Of a stretch of DNA of 64,000 nt, positions 20,866 through 30,934 are shown in pieces; the stretch's first letter is position 1, and each line of letters begins with the position of its first letter. The notes under the pieces are model-generated. The model worked only from the letters and a program-made list of their open reading frames with translations. It did not search any database and was not told where the DNA came from. Origin of the DNA: Forficula auricularia (taxonomy: Eukaryota > Arthropoda > Insecta > Dermaptera > Forficulidae); NCBI GenBank assembly GCA_024734495.1, contig JALMQS010000225.1:8931094-8995093 (forward strand). The letters are read 5' to 3'. Position numbers and translations under genes: made by a program.

Positions 20866-23235
20866 TTAAATACTGCCATGTCCACCAAGACATTCCATTT
20901 CCAAAAAACAGTTTTTATCGATTTTTGAAACACTCGGCCCAAAATTTTTAGCAGGAGGCGACTTCAACACTAAACACACAAATTGGGGATCACGTTTAAT
21001 TACACCCAAAGGGAGAAGTTTGCTCAATTCAATTACTTTAAATGGATATAACACCCTAACTACTAGGAAGCCAACCTACTGGCTCACCGATCCAAATAGA
21101 TGTTCTGATTTACTAGATTTCTCCATATCGAAAGGGTTATCAAATTCCTATACCTGCATTGAAGAAAGTCTAGAACTTAGCTCAGATCATACCCCAGTAA
21201 TAGCTACTATTAGCTCAAAGTTAATAAAAACAAAAATCTATCCCACCTTGTTCAATAAAAGAACAGATTGGAGATTATATCAAAGAAATATTGAAGAAAA
21301 TCTAAATCTCAATGCGTTTGAAAACAGAGGATGAAATTGAGGGAGCTATAGAACACTTTAACAAAATCCCTCAATAATCAGCCTGGCCGGAAATGAACGA
21401 TCAAAAAAAACAAATCAACTATCCACTAGAGATTAGAGAAAAACTAAAAGCAAAGCGAAGAAAAACTTGGAAAAGAACTTTATACCCGTTAGATAAATTA
21501 GCTTTTAACAGGGCCTCAAAAGAACTTAAAAATATGATAGCTAAAAACAAAAATGAAACCCTGCAAAATTATCTCCGCAAGGTAATAATGAATACTCTGT
21601 ATGGAAGGCAATAATGAATAATCTGTATGGAAAAACATCTCAAAATGCCCAAAATATTTATATTCCCATTAAAAACCAGCTTTAACACATGGACCAGGAC
21701 CAATTCAGATAAAGCGGAAGTATTCGCGCAAAATCTAGCTAATGTCTTTAACCCCTTTCCTCAAACATGTCCAAACATAGTAAATGCAGAAATAGAAGAA
21801 TTCCTATGCTCCCCGCCGCATCTATCCCCTCCTATTAAACTATTTTCTGTAAAAGAAATAAAACAAATTATAAAAAATGAGGGTAACAAAAAAAAGTCTC
21901 CTGGAAATGACCTGATTACTATCGAAATATTAAAAAAGTTACCCAAAAAAGGACTAACTTTCCTCACCGAACTGTACAATGCCATCATAAGAACTTGTCA
22001 TTTGCCAACCCAATGGAAATTTGCTCAAATTATTATGATTTTGAAACCTGGAAAACCCGAAAATCAACCTTCAATAATATCGACCGATCAGCCTGCTCCT
22101 TCAAACATCAAAAATACTCGAAAAACTTCTCAATATACTTAAAAGTGAAGTTGACTTTGATGAATTAATACCCTATCATCAATATGGATTCCACCAACAA
22201 CATTCAACGTCGGAGCAGACCCACACATTGAAACAACACTTGAAGAAAAGGAAATATGCACGGGTGTTTTTCTAGAAGTTTAAAAAGCATTCGACAAGGT
22301 ATGACATCAGGAATTACTTTAGAAAATCAAAAATCTCTGATCATTACTATTGGTTATTTACATTTTACCTTAAAGACCGTTACTTCCAAGTCAAAGTAGA
22401 GGGCGATTTCTCCCATATCCATGGCATACGATCAGGCGTCTCACAAGGCAGCATATGTGGACCATTCCTATATTCTCTGTAGACCGCGGATATTCAAACT
22501 ACTGAAGATACATTTATTGTCACTTACGCCGATGATACCGTCATTCTCACAACAAACACGGATCCAGGCACAGCTTCTAATAAACTGCAAGAACGACTCG
22601 ACACCATTCAAAACTGGTTTCATAGATGGAGGATCCATGTTAACGAAACAAAATCTACTCATATCACCTTCACTAATAAAAAAAAAAAAACACATGTCCA
22701 CAACAGTCTACCTAAATTCGAAAATCATTCCATATAGTAACTCAGTAAAGTATCTCGGGCTGCACCTCGACTCAAGACTTACATGGAAAATTCATATAGG
22801 AAAAAAAAGAAACGAACCTAATTTTAAATATAAAAAATTGTATTGACTCTTAGGGAAAAATTTCCAGCTTGTTTTAAAAACAAAAGTTTTACTTTACAAG
22901 TCAATACTTAAGCCAATATGGATGTATGGTTGTCAAATCTGGGGAACAGCCAATGAATCTAACTTGAGTAAAATTCAAAGAGCCCAATCGAAAATTCTCA
23001 GAGGCATATCAAATGTCCCTTGGTATATTGCAAATGAAAGACTACACATTAATCTTGATTTACCATCAGTTAGAGAGGTCATAAGCAATCAATTCATTAA
23101 ACACAAAAGAAAACTGTAAAATCACACAAATAAATCGGACATCGTTCTTCTGGATAATAGCGAAATAATCAGAAGAAAAAAAGAAATTTCATGTCCTGGA
23201 ACAGAAGATCACATTTTAATTTTCAATTAGAAAAA
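20866..23235 (+). pseudogene. Jockey-like non-LTR retrotransposon, 5'-truncated and frameshifted
   Basis: Conceptual pieces of one ORF2 run in order. (1) About 20909-21334: the C-terminal half of an APE-type endonuclease, with FLAGGDFNTKHTNW and the catalytic SSDHTPVIA block. (2) 21393-21614: a Lys-rich linker. (3) 21627-22140: the RT start, with KKSPGNDLITIEILKKLP and LPTQWKFAQIIMILKPGKP. (4) About 22160-22230: PYHQYGFHQQHST. (5) About 22280: KAFDKV. (6) About 22425-22490: SGVSQGSICGPFLYSL. (7) About 22525: the TYADDTVIL catalytic box. (8) About 22740-22790: SVKYLGLHLDSRLTW. (9) 22922-23119: the WMYGCQIWGTANESNLSKIQ RNase-H-like/thumb end. At least five frameshifts or stops separate these pieces. 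It is not functional. The motif set fits the Jockey clade. Confidence 0.9.
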
Positions 23236-23407
23236 TAAATTCAACTAGGGAAGTCATCACTGGATGACCAAAAAATTCATTTACTAATTCTTTCAGGACC
23301 AGAAGACCAGAATTTTTGCAGTAGGTGCAGAATGACTTATTGGAATAGAGAAGGTTTACTTAAACCGATACATTACATATTAAAAGAAAAAAGAAAACAA
23401 TCTTTAA

Positions 23408-23993
23408 ATGGATCAGTGTGTCAGACTCTTGAATCTTCTACCGAATTTGAAAGCTTTAGGCATGTTTCAAGATTTAAGTGTAATTTTACCTATTGTTGAA
23501 GACGATGATGAAATTTCCAAAAAATTATCTAACATAAACAAATTTTGTGATTCAAGTACAAGCTTGACTACTTTAGAAAGTTTTTCAAAATTGTGTCCTA
23601 AAACAAAAAAGATATCTCTATTTTTTCCAGAAAAAAAAGCCACTGGAATTCTATCGAAATTTCCATTACTAACGGAAATAAAATTATATTTATTAAATGA
23701 TCCCGATTTTGTTAGTGAAGTCGTCAGCTTATTAACCCTAATCGGGACACAAATTAAAATTTTGACTGTAATTTTTAATAATGAGCTTGAAGTTGACCCA
23801 AAATTTTGGCATGATTTATGTCCCGAATTAATTAAATTAGAAATTAATTTTAAACCCTACTATTTCTACTAAGGTGGATGAAATATTATTTGCATCAATT
23901 TATGTTCAACTAAATTATTAGAAGGACTTCAAAATCTCTCCTATCCAAAGGAGAAAATCTATATTATAAACTAAAAAAAAAAAAAAAAAAAAA
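23408..23993 (+). pseudogene. Leucine-rich-repeat-like protein remnant, possible retrocopy
   Basis: A 154-codon frame (23408-23872) shows regularly spaced leucine motifs, such as CVRLLNLLPNLKALG, LTTLESFSKLCPKTKKISL, FPLLTEIKLYL and LCPELIKLEIN. These resemble the LRR half of F-box/LRR-type proteins. The similarity can be followed through two more frameshifts: ISTKVDEILFASIYVQLN, then KLLEGLQNLSYPKEKIYI, to a stop at about 23972. An A-run of about 20 follows at once. No F-box or start context is preserved and the upstream frame is closed, so it is a fragment. The A-run and lack of introns fit a processed copy, but no polyadenylation signal precedes it. The ATG at 23408 may not be a real start. 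Confidence 0.5.
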
Positions 23994-24719
23994 CCACTTT
24001 AAAAAAAAGGGCCTTTCTGTGAAAACAGAATGAATACCCTTATATAAGTGTTGGGTTGTTGTTTGCTCAACAATTCAGAAGATAAATGTTTATTTAGTTG
24101 TGGAGCGAGCTAGATAAAACACCGGAAAATTTTACTCATTCTCTAATTTACATTTTCTTTATATTAGAAAATTCTACTTAAACAATTTTACAATTATTAA
24201 ATGTTCTTTGCAGAAAGCAATTGTTGAACTATATTTTGATTGTTGCATAATTGTTTTAACGTCCTTTTAAAGTTTATAATTTGATTTTCTTGCAAAATTA
24301 TTATCTTATATAAGTTATAATTCTTGATAATGTTTTTATTGTATTAAAATTTGTATTTTCTTTATAATTTTATTTTTATTATTAAAATAAATTTAAACGG
24401 ATCGTTGTTAGACTTTATCCAAATTCATTTGAAATATTAATATATGTTTATTCAGTACAAATGGGGTCGCAAATGAAAACATTTAAGAAGCGCTGTAGTA
24501 GAGTACCTATAATTCAACAAAAAATAGCAAAAACTCGGAACCCAGTTATACTAAATGGATTTAAATGAATTCTCAAGTTACAGAGTATCAAAATTTATCC
24601 AGGTAAAACTCGTAATAGGTAGGTATATAGCTGACGATCAAAAAATTACACAAACAACTGGTCGAAATTGGGTTAATATTGAGATATTTATTTTTTAAAA
24701 CTATGATGTAGACCAGAAG

Positions 24720-25175
24720 TTCCCAAAGTGTGCACCGATATCATGTTGAGTTTGATACAAAGACCTATATTTTCATTTTTTGACCCCCCCTTCCAATTTT
24801 TGGCAGTTAGTTTTTGCATTTTTAGACTTCTGGGGATTCACTCATTATGTATACAAAATTTGGTTGAGTTTGGTACAAGGACCTAGATTTTTAATTTTTA
24901 ACACCCCCTCTGCCCCCTTAATTTTGGGGTCGATACGCACCAAAATCCAATCAGCTCTTAATCTCAATGCACCAAAACTATGTGTGAAATTTGGTTTTGA
25001 TATTCAAACTAGTTTTTGAGCTAGTTCGTCCACAAAATTTGGTAATGCACAGACTAACAGACTAACTAACAGAATAACAGACATTTTGACAAAGCAGTTA
25101 TTATCTTGAAAAATATAATTTTTTTGATGTTCACTTATTGGAGCTTTTTTGTAGACCGAAATGCCATGGTTTCGG
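24720..25175 (+). mobile_element. Repeat-unit element, right-hand part
   Basis: Two modules ('tatgtatacaaaatttggtt', 'ggtacaaggacctagatttt') are followed by the shared right half from 'atcagctcttaatctcaatg' to gaccgaaatgccatggtttc. It breaks before the terminal hairpin. Within it 'agactaacagactaactaac' is a small local expansion. Confidence 0.7.
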
Positions 25176-25394
25176 CACATTAAAGAATAAAACTGTTTGT
25201 AATTTAATTTTTATCCAACTCTCTATGATTTCAATTAACAATTTTAATTATGGATGCGATTAATGAAACATTAATTAAATATGTTTCTAGAGAAATCATT
25301 ATAATAATCAAAAAGTAATTATTTAATGAATTAAATTATTGAAGCTTTTATGTTTGTGATTAATTTGATTAAAATTGGAATTTTTAGTGAAATC

Positions 25395-25500
25395 ACACAT
25401 AATTAATTGTAATTATTTATTGAACAAGAACAAATATAAAACTACGACGTTTGTAGTTGTATTGTTTTATTTGTTCTTGTTCAATAAATAATTAGTACCT
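25395..25500. repeat. Small inverted repeat with GAACAAG arms
   Basis: 'attatttattgaacaagaac' at 25412 is mirrored by 'gttcttgttcaataaataat' at 25472, with about 40 bp between. The palindrome abuts the Helitron-like end at 25497. No further function is visible. Confidence 0.55.
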
Positions 25501-25735
25501 GGAGCCACCGAGCGATGCACGGTAACCAAACGCCCCCTGGACTCCCCCACCGCCACCCCAACACCGCCCCGGAACCCCGCACCTCACCCCAACCCGGATA
25601 CCCCACCATTGCACCCCACCTCCTGCACTCCCTACATCCATCCCCACCCCGCACCCAGTTTTTGCATTTCTAGCTTTCTAGTGGTCCACAGATTATGTGT
25701 ATAGGTATATAAATAAATTCCGTATAATTATTTTT
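25497..25735 (-). mobile_element. G-rich Helitron-like element, reverse orientation
   Basis: On the minus strand, 'gtccacagattatgtg' in plus-strand form is preceded by 'cattgggtgcgggg'-type G-rich sequence and ends with 'gcatcgctcggtggctccag' and gtact. The plus strand starts 'agtacctggagccaccgag'. The order matches 8955-9170 and 30600-30928. The gctccaggtact terminus also appears at 8275-8290 next to the foldback element. Confidence 0.55.
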
Positions 25736-25749
25736 TTTAATTAAATAAC

Positions 25750-27220
25750 AATTTATCGAGTTTTTTAATCAATTAAATAAATAATAAATAATAATTTTAT
25801 TGAAGCAATTTTTTAAATGAAATAATGTATACATTGTATTTGAAGCTTCGATTTCGGAGTTTAATTCCTCACCATCGACTGTACTTGATCTTCTAGCTTG
25901 CAATCATATTTTTAGTAAGTGTTTTTCAATAAGTTAATCATTTAAATTGGCAAATTCTAATATATAACAATATTTGGTATAAAGTATTAGTGGGTTTTAA
26001 AATTGAAAAAGCAATTAATAAATAAAAGATAATTGATAAAAATGTAAACAAACTTTTATTATTGATATTTTTATCTATAAATAATTATAGTTTTTAAGGA
26101 ATTTGGTGTTGGTACTTGGTGAAACATTTTTTTTTTTTTTTATCCAATAATTTTATAAATAATTACTTTAATTAAGAAAAGATCAATCAAGATGAAATTT
26201 GTCGAGGTCCAGACCTAGCCAGATTGTTTTCTCATCCTCAAAACTTGTTAATAGATTTGGTTTCATCAAAATCATTAGAACAGTTTTCAAAATAGAAAAA
26301 AGATACAAATATATAAATATACAAACAAATAAATATATAAACAAACAATTTTTGCTCTTTTAATAAGAGTAGATAATTAATTATGTGTGTGATTTCACTA
26401 AAAATTCAAATTTTAATTAAATTATGGTGTTTCTTAATATGTGATAATTTGACTAATAATTGACTTGAAAAAATCAAATTTGAAAATGGCATTACCATCT
26501 GAAATTCAAGTGAAATTGACTCTAGGTCTAGCTTTTCTGGATCCCTGGGGTGTGAATTTACCATAATAATCTTTAATGGTTAAACGGAACAGCTCTTGAT
26601 CCATTTAATCCATTTGGGATTGAAATCATAACTTGGCTTGCCAATTGGGGGTACGTGTGGGGTGAATGACGTCGGGGGTGCAAGGGGTGGTTTCTGCTGC
26701 CGCTCCCTTCAACTCGGAATCCATGTTTTATTCATGGATATCATTATTCGCATTTTAGGATAAAATGCCGAGCATTTTGCTATTTTGTGAGTGACTTCAA
26801 GTCAAGACTTTCCTTTTTTTGGATTTTCATTTTTTTTTTCAACCCGCCCAATGAACATGAAATTTAATAATCATATTTACAAAGTTTATTTTTTTTATAT
26901 ATTATTGGATTTACTTAGGTATATCGTTCTTTCTTTTATTATTTATTTTTTATTCATACATGTACTTAAATAGATACTAAAGCAAATTGTTTTTTATCAG
27001 TGCAGTAAAAGCAGATTATTATGATCTTTTACATTTTCAAATTTGAATTGAAAAAAAAAAAGAATAAAGGAAAATTTTTATTTTCAATTCGTGAGCTATA
27101 TCATAAAACAAGATTTTCATTGCCTACTATAAATAGATGCCCCGCTTTTATTTATTGTATAGCTAATAATGGGCAACGAAAATAATAGAATTTATAAATA
27201 CTTCAACACTTTTCATTTTT
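25750..27220. other. Unclassified AT-rich sequence
   Basis: At 26095-26160, 'ggaatttggtgttggtactt', 'ggtgaaacattt' and tatccaataatttta match 53270-53330 inverted, the edge of a small palindrome there. A GC-richer patch at 26635-26720 (ggtacgtgtggggtgaatga) is unassigned. Nothing codes. Confidence 0.4.
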
Positions 27221-27224
27221 TCTT

Positions 27225-27807
27225 TACCAAACAGGGTATGGTCAAGTATTGTAATCGTGCATGAAAAAAGTGTTTTTTTCCTTCTTTTATTCGAAATATC
27301 TCAAAAACGGCTTAAACTATTTTGATTAAAAAAATTGATGGAACCATGGCATTTCGGTCTACAAAAAACCCTAATAAGTGAACATCGAAAAAATTATATT
27401 TTTTGAGATAATAATTGTTTTGTCAAAATGTCTGTTAGTTAGTCTGTGCGTTACCAAATTTTTGTGCACGAGCTAGCTCAAAAACTAGTGTGAATATCAA
27501 AACCAAATTTCACACGTAGTTTTGATGCATTGAGCATAAAAGCTGATTAGATTTTGGTGCATATCGACCCAAAATTAAGAGGGGTTGAAGGGGGGTTAAA
27601 AATTAAAAATCTAGGCCATTTGAGCAAACTCAACCAAATTTTGTATACCTACATAATAAGTGGACCCCCAGAAATCTAAAAATGCAAAAACTAACCCCCT
27701 CCCTCCCCTACATGAATATAAATAATTTAATTAAAAATTAAATATAAGTGAGGGGCCAGGTTGTATGGTAAAGTTAAGTGGATGGCCACATCAGAACACG
27801 TCAGCTT
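27225..27807 (-). mobile_element. Repeat-unit element, complete but with few modules
   Basis: Minus orientation. The plus strand opens with 'ttaccaaacagggtatggt' (terminal hairpin, one mismatch) and runs through 'ctcaaaaacggcttaaacta', 'accatggcatttcggtctac' and gagctagctcaaaaactagt to one module. It closes with 'aagtggatggccacatcag' and 'aacacgtcagcttattta'. The ends match the copy at 52302-53127, and the size difference (about 580 versus 826 bp) comes from module number. Confidence 0.75.
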
Positions 27808-27857
27808 ATTTATAAATGTCATTGTATGTTCATTTTTACCAGGTGTCTGTTTTTATT

Positions 27858-28078
27858 TTTAACCGACTTCAAAAAAAGGAGGAGGTTTTCAATTCGATTG
27901 TTTTTTTTTTTTTTTTTTTTTTTTGTGTCTATGTTACTAGATTTCTTCGCCAATTGTGAACTGATTTTGATGATTGTTTTTGCATTGGGTTCAATATAGT
28001 ATCCGATTTGTACCATATTAATTTGGTCAAGTTCTGATGATATGATCAATGACAAAATAGCGGAAAAAATTGAAATTT
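27858..28078 (+). repeat. Dispersed 'AACCGACTTCAAAAAAGGAGG' repeat, copy 1
   Basis: 'ttaaccgacttcaaaaaagg', 'aggttttcaattcgattg', a T-run of 22, 'gaactgattttgatgatt', 'accatattaatttggtcaag' and 'atgatcaatgacaaaat'. The copy at 56060-56250 matches in order. I know this motif from moth and other insect repeats, but cannot say from memory which superfamily it belongs to. Confidence 0.6.
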
Positions 28079-28574
28079 TCTATGAAGATTCCTTTTACTA
28101 TACCATGAAAATTGTAATTAAAAATGATAAAAGTGTGATTTTATAAGTTTTTCTTGTCCTACTCTTTTGAAATTAAACTACTTTTAAAAAATTTCTTAGC
28201 ACGTACCTATTTACATCTTAAAACTAACTCCATTCTGATTTTCAAATTATTTTTATATTTATAGTAGTTTCATTCCAAATATATTCAAATTCATTCATTC
28301 ATTCCGTTAGTTAAGAAAAAAAAAAAATTACTTCCAATAATTTTCGTCTCAAAACTAACCATCATATAAAATTTTGAGAAATGATATCTTAAAATAAATC
28401 ATGTTTGTTTAATTTTGAGTTTTCAGCGCTTTTCTATAATATAATTATACAAAATATTTTCACAATAATGTATAAATGATAAATAATTATTAGTAATTAA
28501 TTATTAATCAATTTGATGCAGTTTTTTTAATTTTGAACATCTTTTTTATAAATACATTTTTGTGTTAAAATTAA

Positions 28575-29118
28575 CATTCCAGCGGGCGTGCTGTCGTAAA
28601 ATTTATGACACATGCGCCTTATCGCTTCCCCCACTTTTACCACTTAGTCTCAAGAATCGGGCTCCGAGCTATTCGAGGGTCATGGTTTTTCTAAACTACA
28701 GGTGTGCTTAGAAGTTTTTGTTATTCATTGATATTTGAGAATTTCCGTTGAGCGTAGATTTTACGACACGCGCCTTAAAGTAAAAGTATATTAAATAAAC
28801 TATTTTTTCATTTTTTTCTCATTTTATATCGTTTCTTTTTATATGTAGCTAAATGTATTTTTTGGTTTTAGAAGTGTTCCATTATGGCTCGTAGGCCGCT
28901 AACACAAAAAGAGCTAGAAGAAATATTTAGTATTGTTTCGTTTTTTGTTTAAGAAAGTCTTTCTTAAAAGTACTGTCATTTATCATTTTTCATAACCTTA
29001 CAGCAATTCTCTAAAATTAATATAAAGAAAACAGCATTTATATGGAGAAAACTTGGTGACGTAAAATTTACGACAAGCGCCCGCTCAAGGAAAATTACAC
29101 AGCTCGCCCGCTGGAAGG
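28575..29118 (+). mobile_element. Non-autonomous piggyBac-type element
   Basis: TTAA at 28571-28574 and 29119-29122 flanks the element. The left end is CATTCCAGCGGGCG and the right end (reverse complement) CCTTCCAGCGGGCG, giving a 14-bp TIR with one mismatch. TTAA duplication with short C-starting TIRs is diagnostic of the piggyBac superfamily. Three subterminal blocks repeat a 'tcgtaaaattta' / 'ttttacgacacgcgcc' motif near 28592, 28755 and 29060, the likely transposase-binding sites. A fragment of the transposase start survives inside. Confidence 0.85.
28884..28952 (+). pseudogene. piggyBac transposase N-terminal relic
   Basis: ATG opens 22 codons, MARRPLTQKELEEIFSIVSF and two more, then stops. 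'RRPLTxKELEEI' is the typical beginning of piggyBac-family transposases. The remaining ~550 codons, including the DDD catalytic core, are deleted, and the right-hand sequence is non-coding. A 'ttggttttag' just before the ATG may be a remnant 3' splice site of a 5'-UTR intron. Confidence 0.7.
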
Positions 29119-29479
29119 TTAATAGATAAAAAGTGAAAGTATTTCCTCACTAGAGCTAAGCCAATTCATGTTTGGTCCTTGGGTTAGATTTCCGGGCCGA
29201 CGATCCCTTCTGACATGAAATAAAAGATACCTAATAAGATCTTTGATCCGGTTTTAAAATTCTTTGAAATGTAAAGTTAATATTTTTGCCAAAATATAGC
29301 CACTACTGAGGCTAGAATTTTGAAAATGCACCGTCATTTTTAAACATTCAAAACTTGCTTTTAATCATATTTCTTTTTTTAAGTAATTTTTCGAGGAATT
29401 TTTATTCTCTTGAGATGGTTCTTATTATATCTTTTTGCTGAACATATAACACAGATTACATTTTTTATTTATTTTTATT

Positions 29480-29535
29480 ATTGTCATATATGGACGTTTC
29501 GAACTCTCACATCTGTGTTATCATCAGCCTTCTAA
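29480..29535 (-). ncRNA. Hammerhead-like motif, fourth family
   Basis: On the minus strand, CTGATGA (29527-29521), T, AAC, loop, GTT, C, GAAAC (29500-29496), GTC and CATATATG. GAAACGTC joins the core directly to a GTC triplet, leaving no loop for stem III, the extreme of the minimal type. Stem II is weaker than in other copies (three pairs). It sits alone, not in a palindrome. Confidence 0.45.
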
Positions 29536-29539
29536 AATT

Positions 29540-30410
29540 TTGAATTTTTCAATGTCCAATTGAATGTTTATTTTGCGTTACATGAAAAAAACTCCTTAAA
29601 AATAAATTTACAATCTTAAACATATATATTTTCCGTTGTTTGTAATAGATTACAATATTAATAATTTGATTAGTACACTTTTTAGAAATCCAAGAAATTT
29701 ATTTAATTCGCACCTCCAGATCCTTTTTCTTATTAGAACAATGCTTACACTTTTAATGAGAGATAGATTGCTCTTTTTTTTACTGATAGTTCAAATGGGA
29801 TTAAATATTGATTTTTTACTCAAGACACAAAAATCGATTTGGTAATGATAATGGGGATAAAAAAAAGGGGGATCAAATTAAATTTAAAAAATTTAAAGTT
29901 TGGCTTGATCGCTGCCGATCGAAACAGAGTAAATAAATGGAGCATTGCGCATTCAATATTTTACATCCACGCTGGCTCGGGAAATAGTCCATCAATCACA
30001 TACACCATAGTTTTACATTCTCCCAGCGATTATATATATTTTTTATATTTCCGTTTGGTAATGTGTTCATTATTGGATTATTTTTTTAATAATGAACCGT
30101 TTGAATCTTTTTTTAAACTTTTTATCTTCATATATAAAATTAAGGTTTTGTCTTTACATTGATCCAAATCACGAACTTTGGTTGTACACCTTTCAATCAG
30201 AGTTATGAACGAAAACACCCTCAACAAAATTCCTGTCTGTCTCTATGTTTCCGTAGTGTCTGTAAAAAGTTGCTCACGATTCACGTAAAAACGACTGAAG
30301 GGATTATTTTGAAATTTCATATTTGCATCAGATGTCTTCTATCTTACGTTTATAACGTTTACAACGAGCAAAGTTGTAGGGGATGTGATTTCTGACAACT
30401 TTTGTTTTAA
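29540..30410. other. Unclassified sequence
   Basis: Several open frames of 69-107 codons (29636-29845, 29839-30162, 30159-30395) overlap in different frames. None has a domain, signal or composition that I recognise as coding. A decayed gene or virus-like ORF is possible but unsupported. Confidence 0.3.
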
Positions 30411-30414
30411 AAAA

Positions 30415-30928
30415 ATTACCCCAAAAAACACCCAAAAACAGTGGGGGGGGAGGAATCTAAATTCTTACCCTTCGAGCAAACTCAGCCAAATTTTGTATAC
30501 TTAATCTGTGGGCCTCTAGAGAGCTAGAAATCCAAAAACTAATCACCCATAATGGGAGGGTCAAAATTTATTAATTCTTGCCATTGGAGCAGTCAACCAA
30601 ATTTTGTACACATAATCTGTGGGCCACTAGAAGGCTAGAAATGCAAAAACTGGATGCGGGGGTGGGTGGGGTGAAGTCTGTTGGTGCGGGGCTTGTGGAG
30701 TGTGGGGGGTTCGGGGGGTGGGGGTCCAGAGGGCATAGCGGGAGGGGTGGTGTCCAGGGGCGTGGCGGGGTGTGGTGTGCGGCGGTCGGTGTGGTAGTGT
30801 GGGGCACGGGTGCATGGTGCAAGGTTGGGGTTCGGGGTTGGTTCGGGTGCTGCTGAGGGGGTGTGGGTCCAGGGGGTGTAGCTCCCTGGCTAGCAATAGG
30901 GCCGCCGAAGACGGGCCTTGCAGCTAGT
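30415..30928. mobile_element. Repeat-unit module array fused to G-rich Helitron-like element
   Basis: Two modules in minus orientation (30430-30600) run directly into a third that begins 'acataatctgtgggccacta' and continues into about 230 bp of G-rich sequence. That ends with ctccctggctagcaataggg, the hairpin CCGCC GAA GACGG (30903-30915), gccttgcag and CTAGT (30924-30928). The junction shows that the Helitron-like family and the repeat-unit family share the same module. G-runs create spurious long frames on both strands. Confidence 0.6.
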
Positions 30929-30934
30929 TAATTT

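Noticed and set aside
29636..30395. Cluster of overlapping plus-strand frames of 69-107 codons
   Set aside because: Different frames, AT-rich composition, and no motif linking them. I could not support a gene.
30571..30896. Long overlapping frames rich in Pro/His or Gly/Val
   Set aside because: They arise from extreme G/C strand skew in a Helitron-like element, which removes stop codons on both strands.
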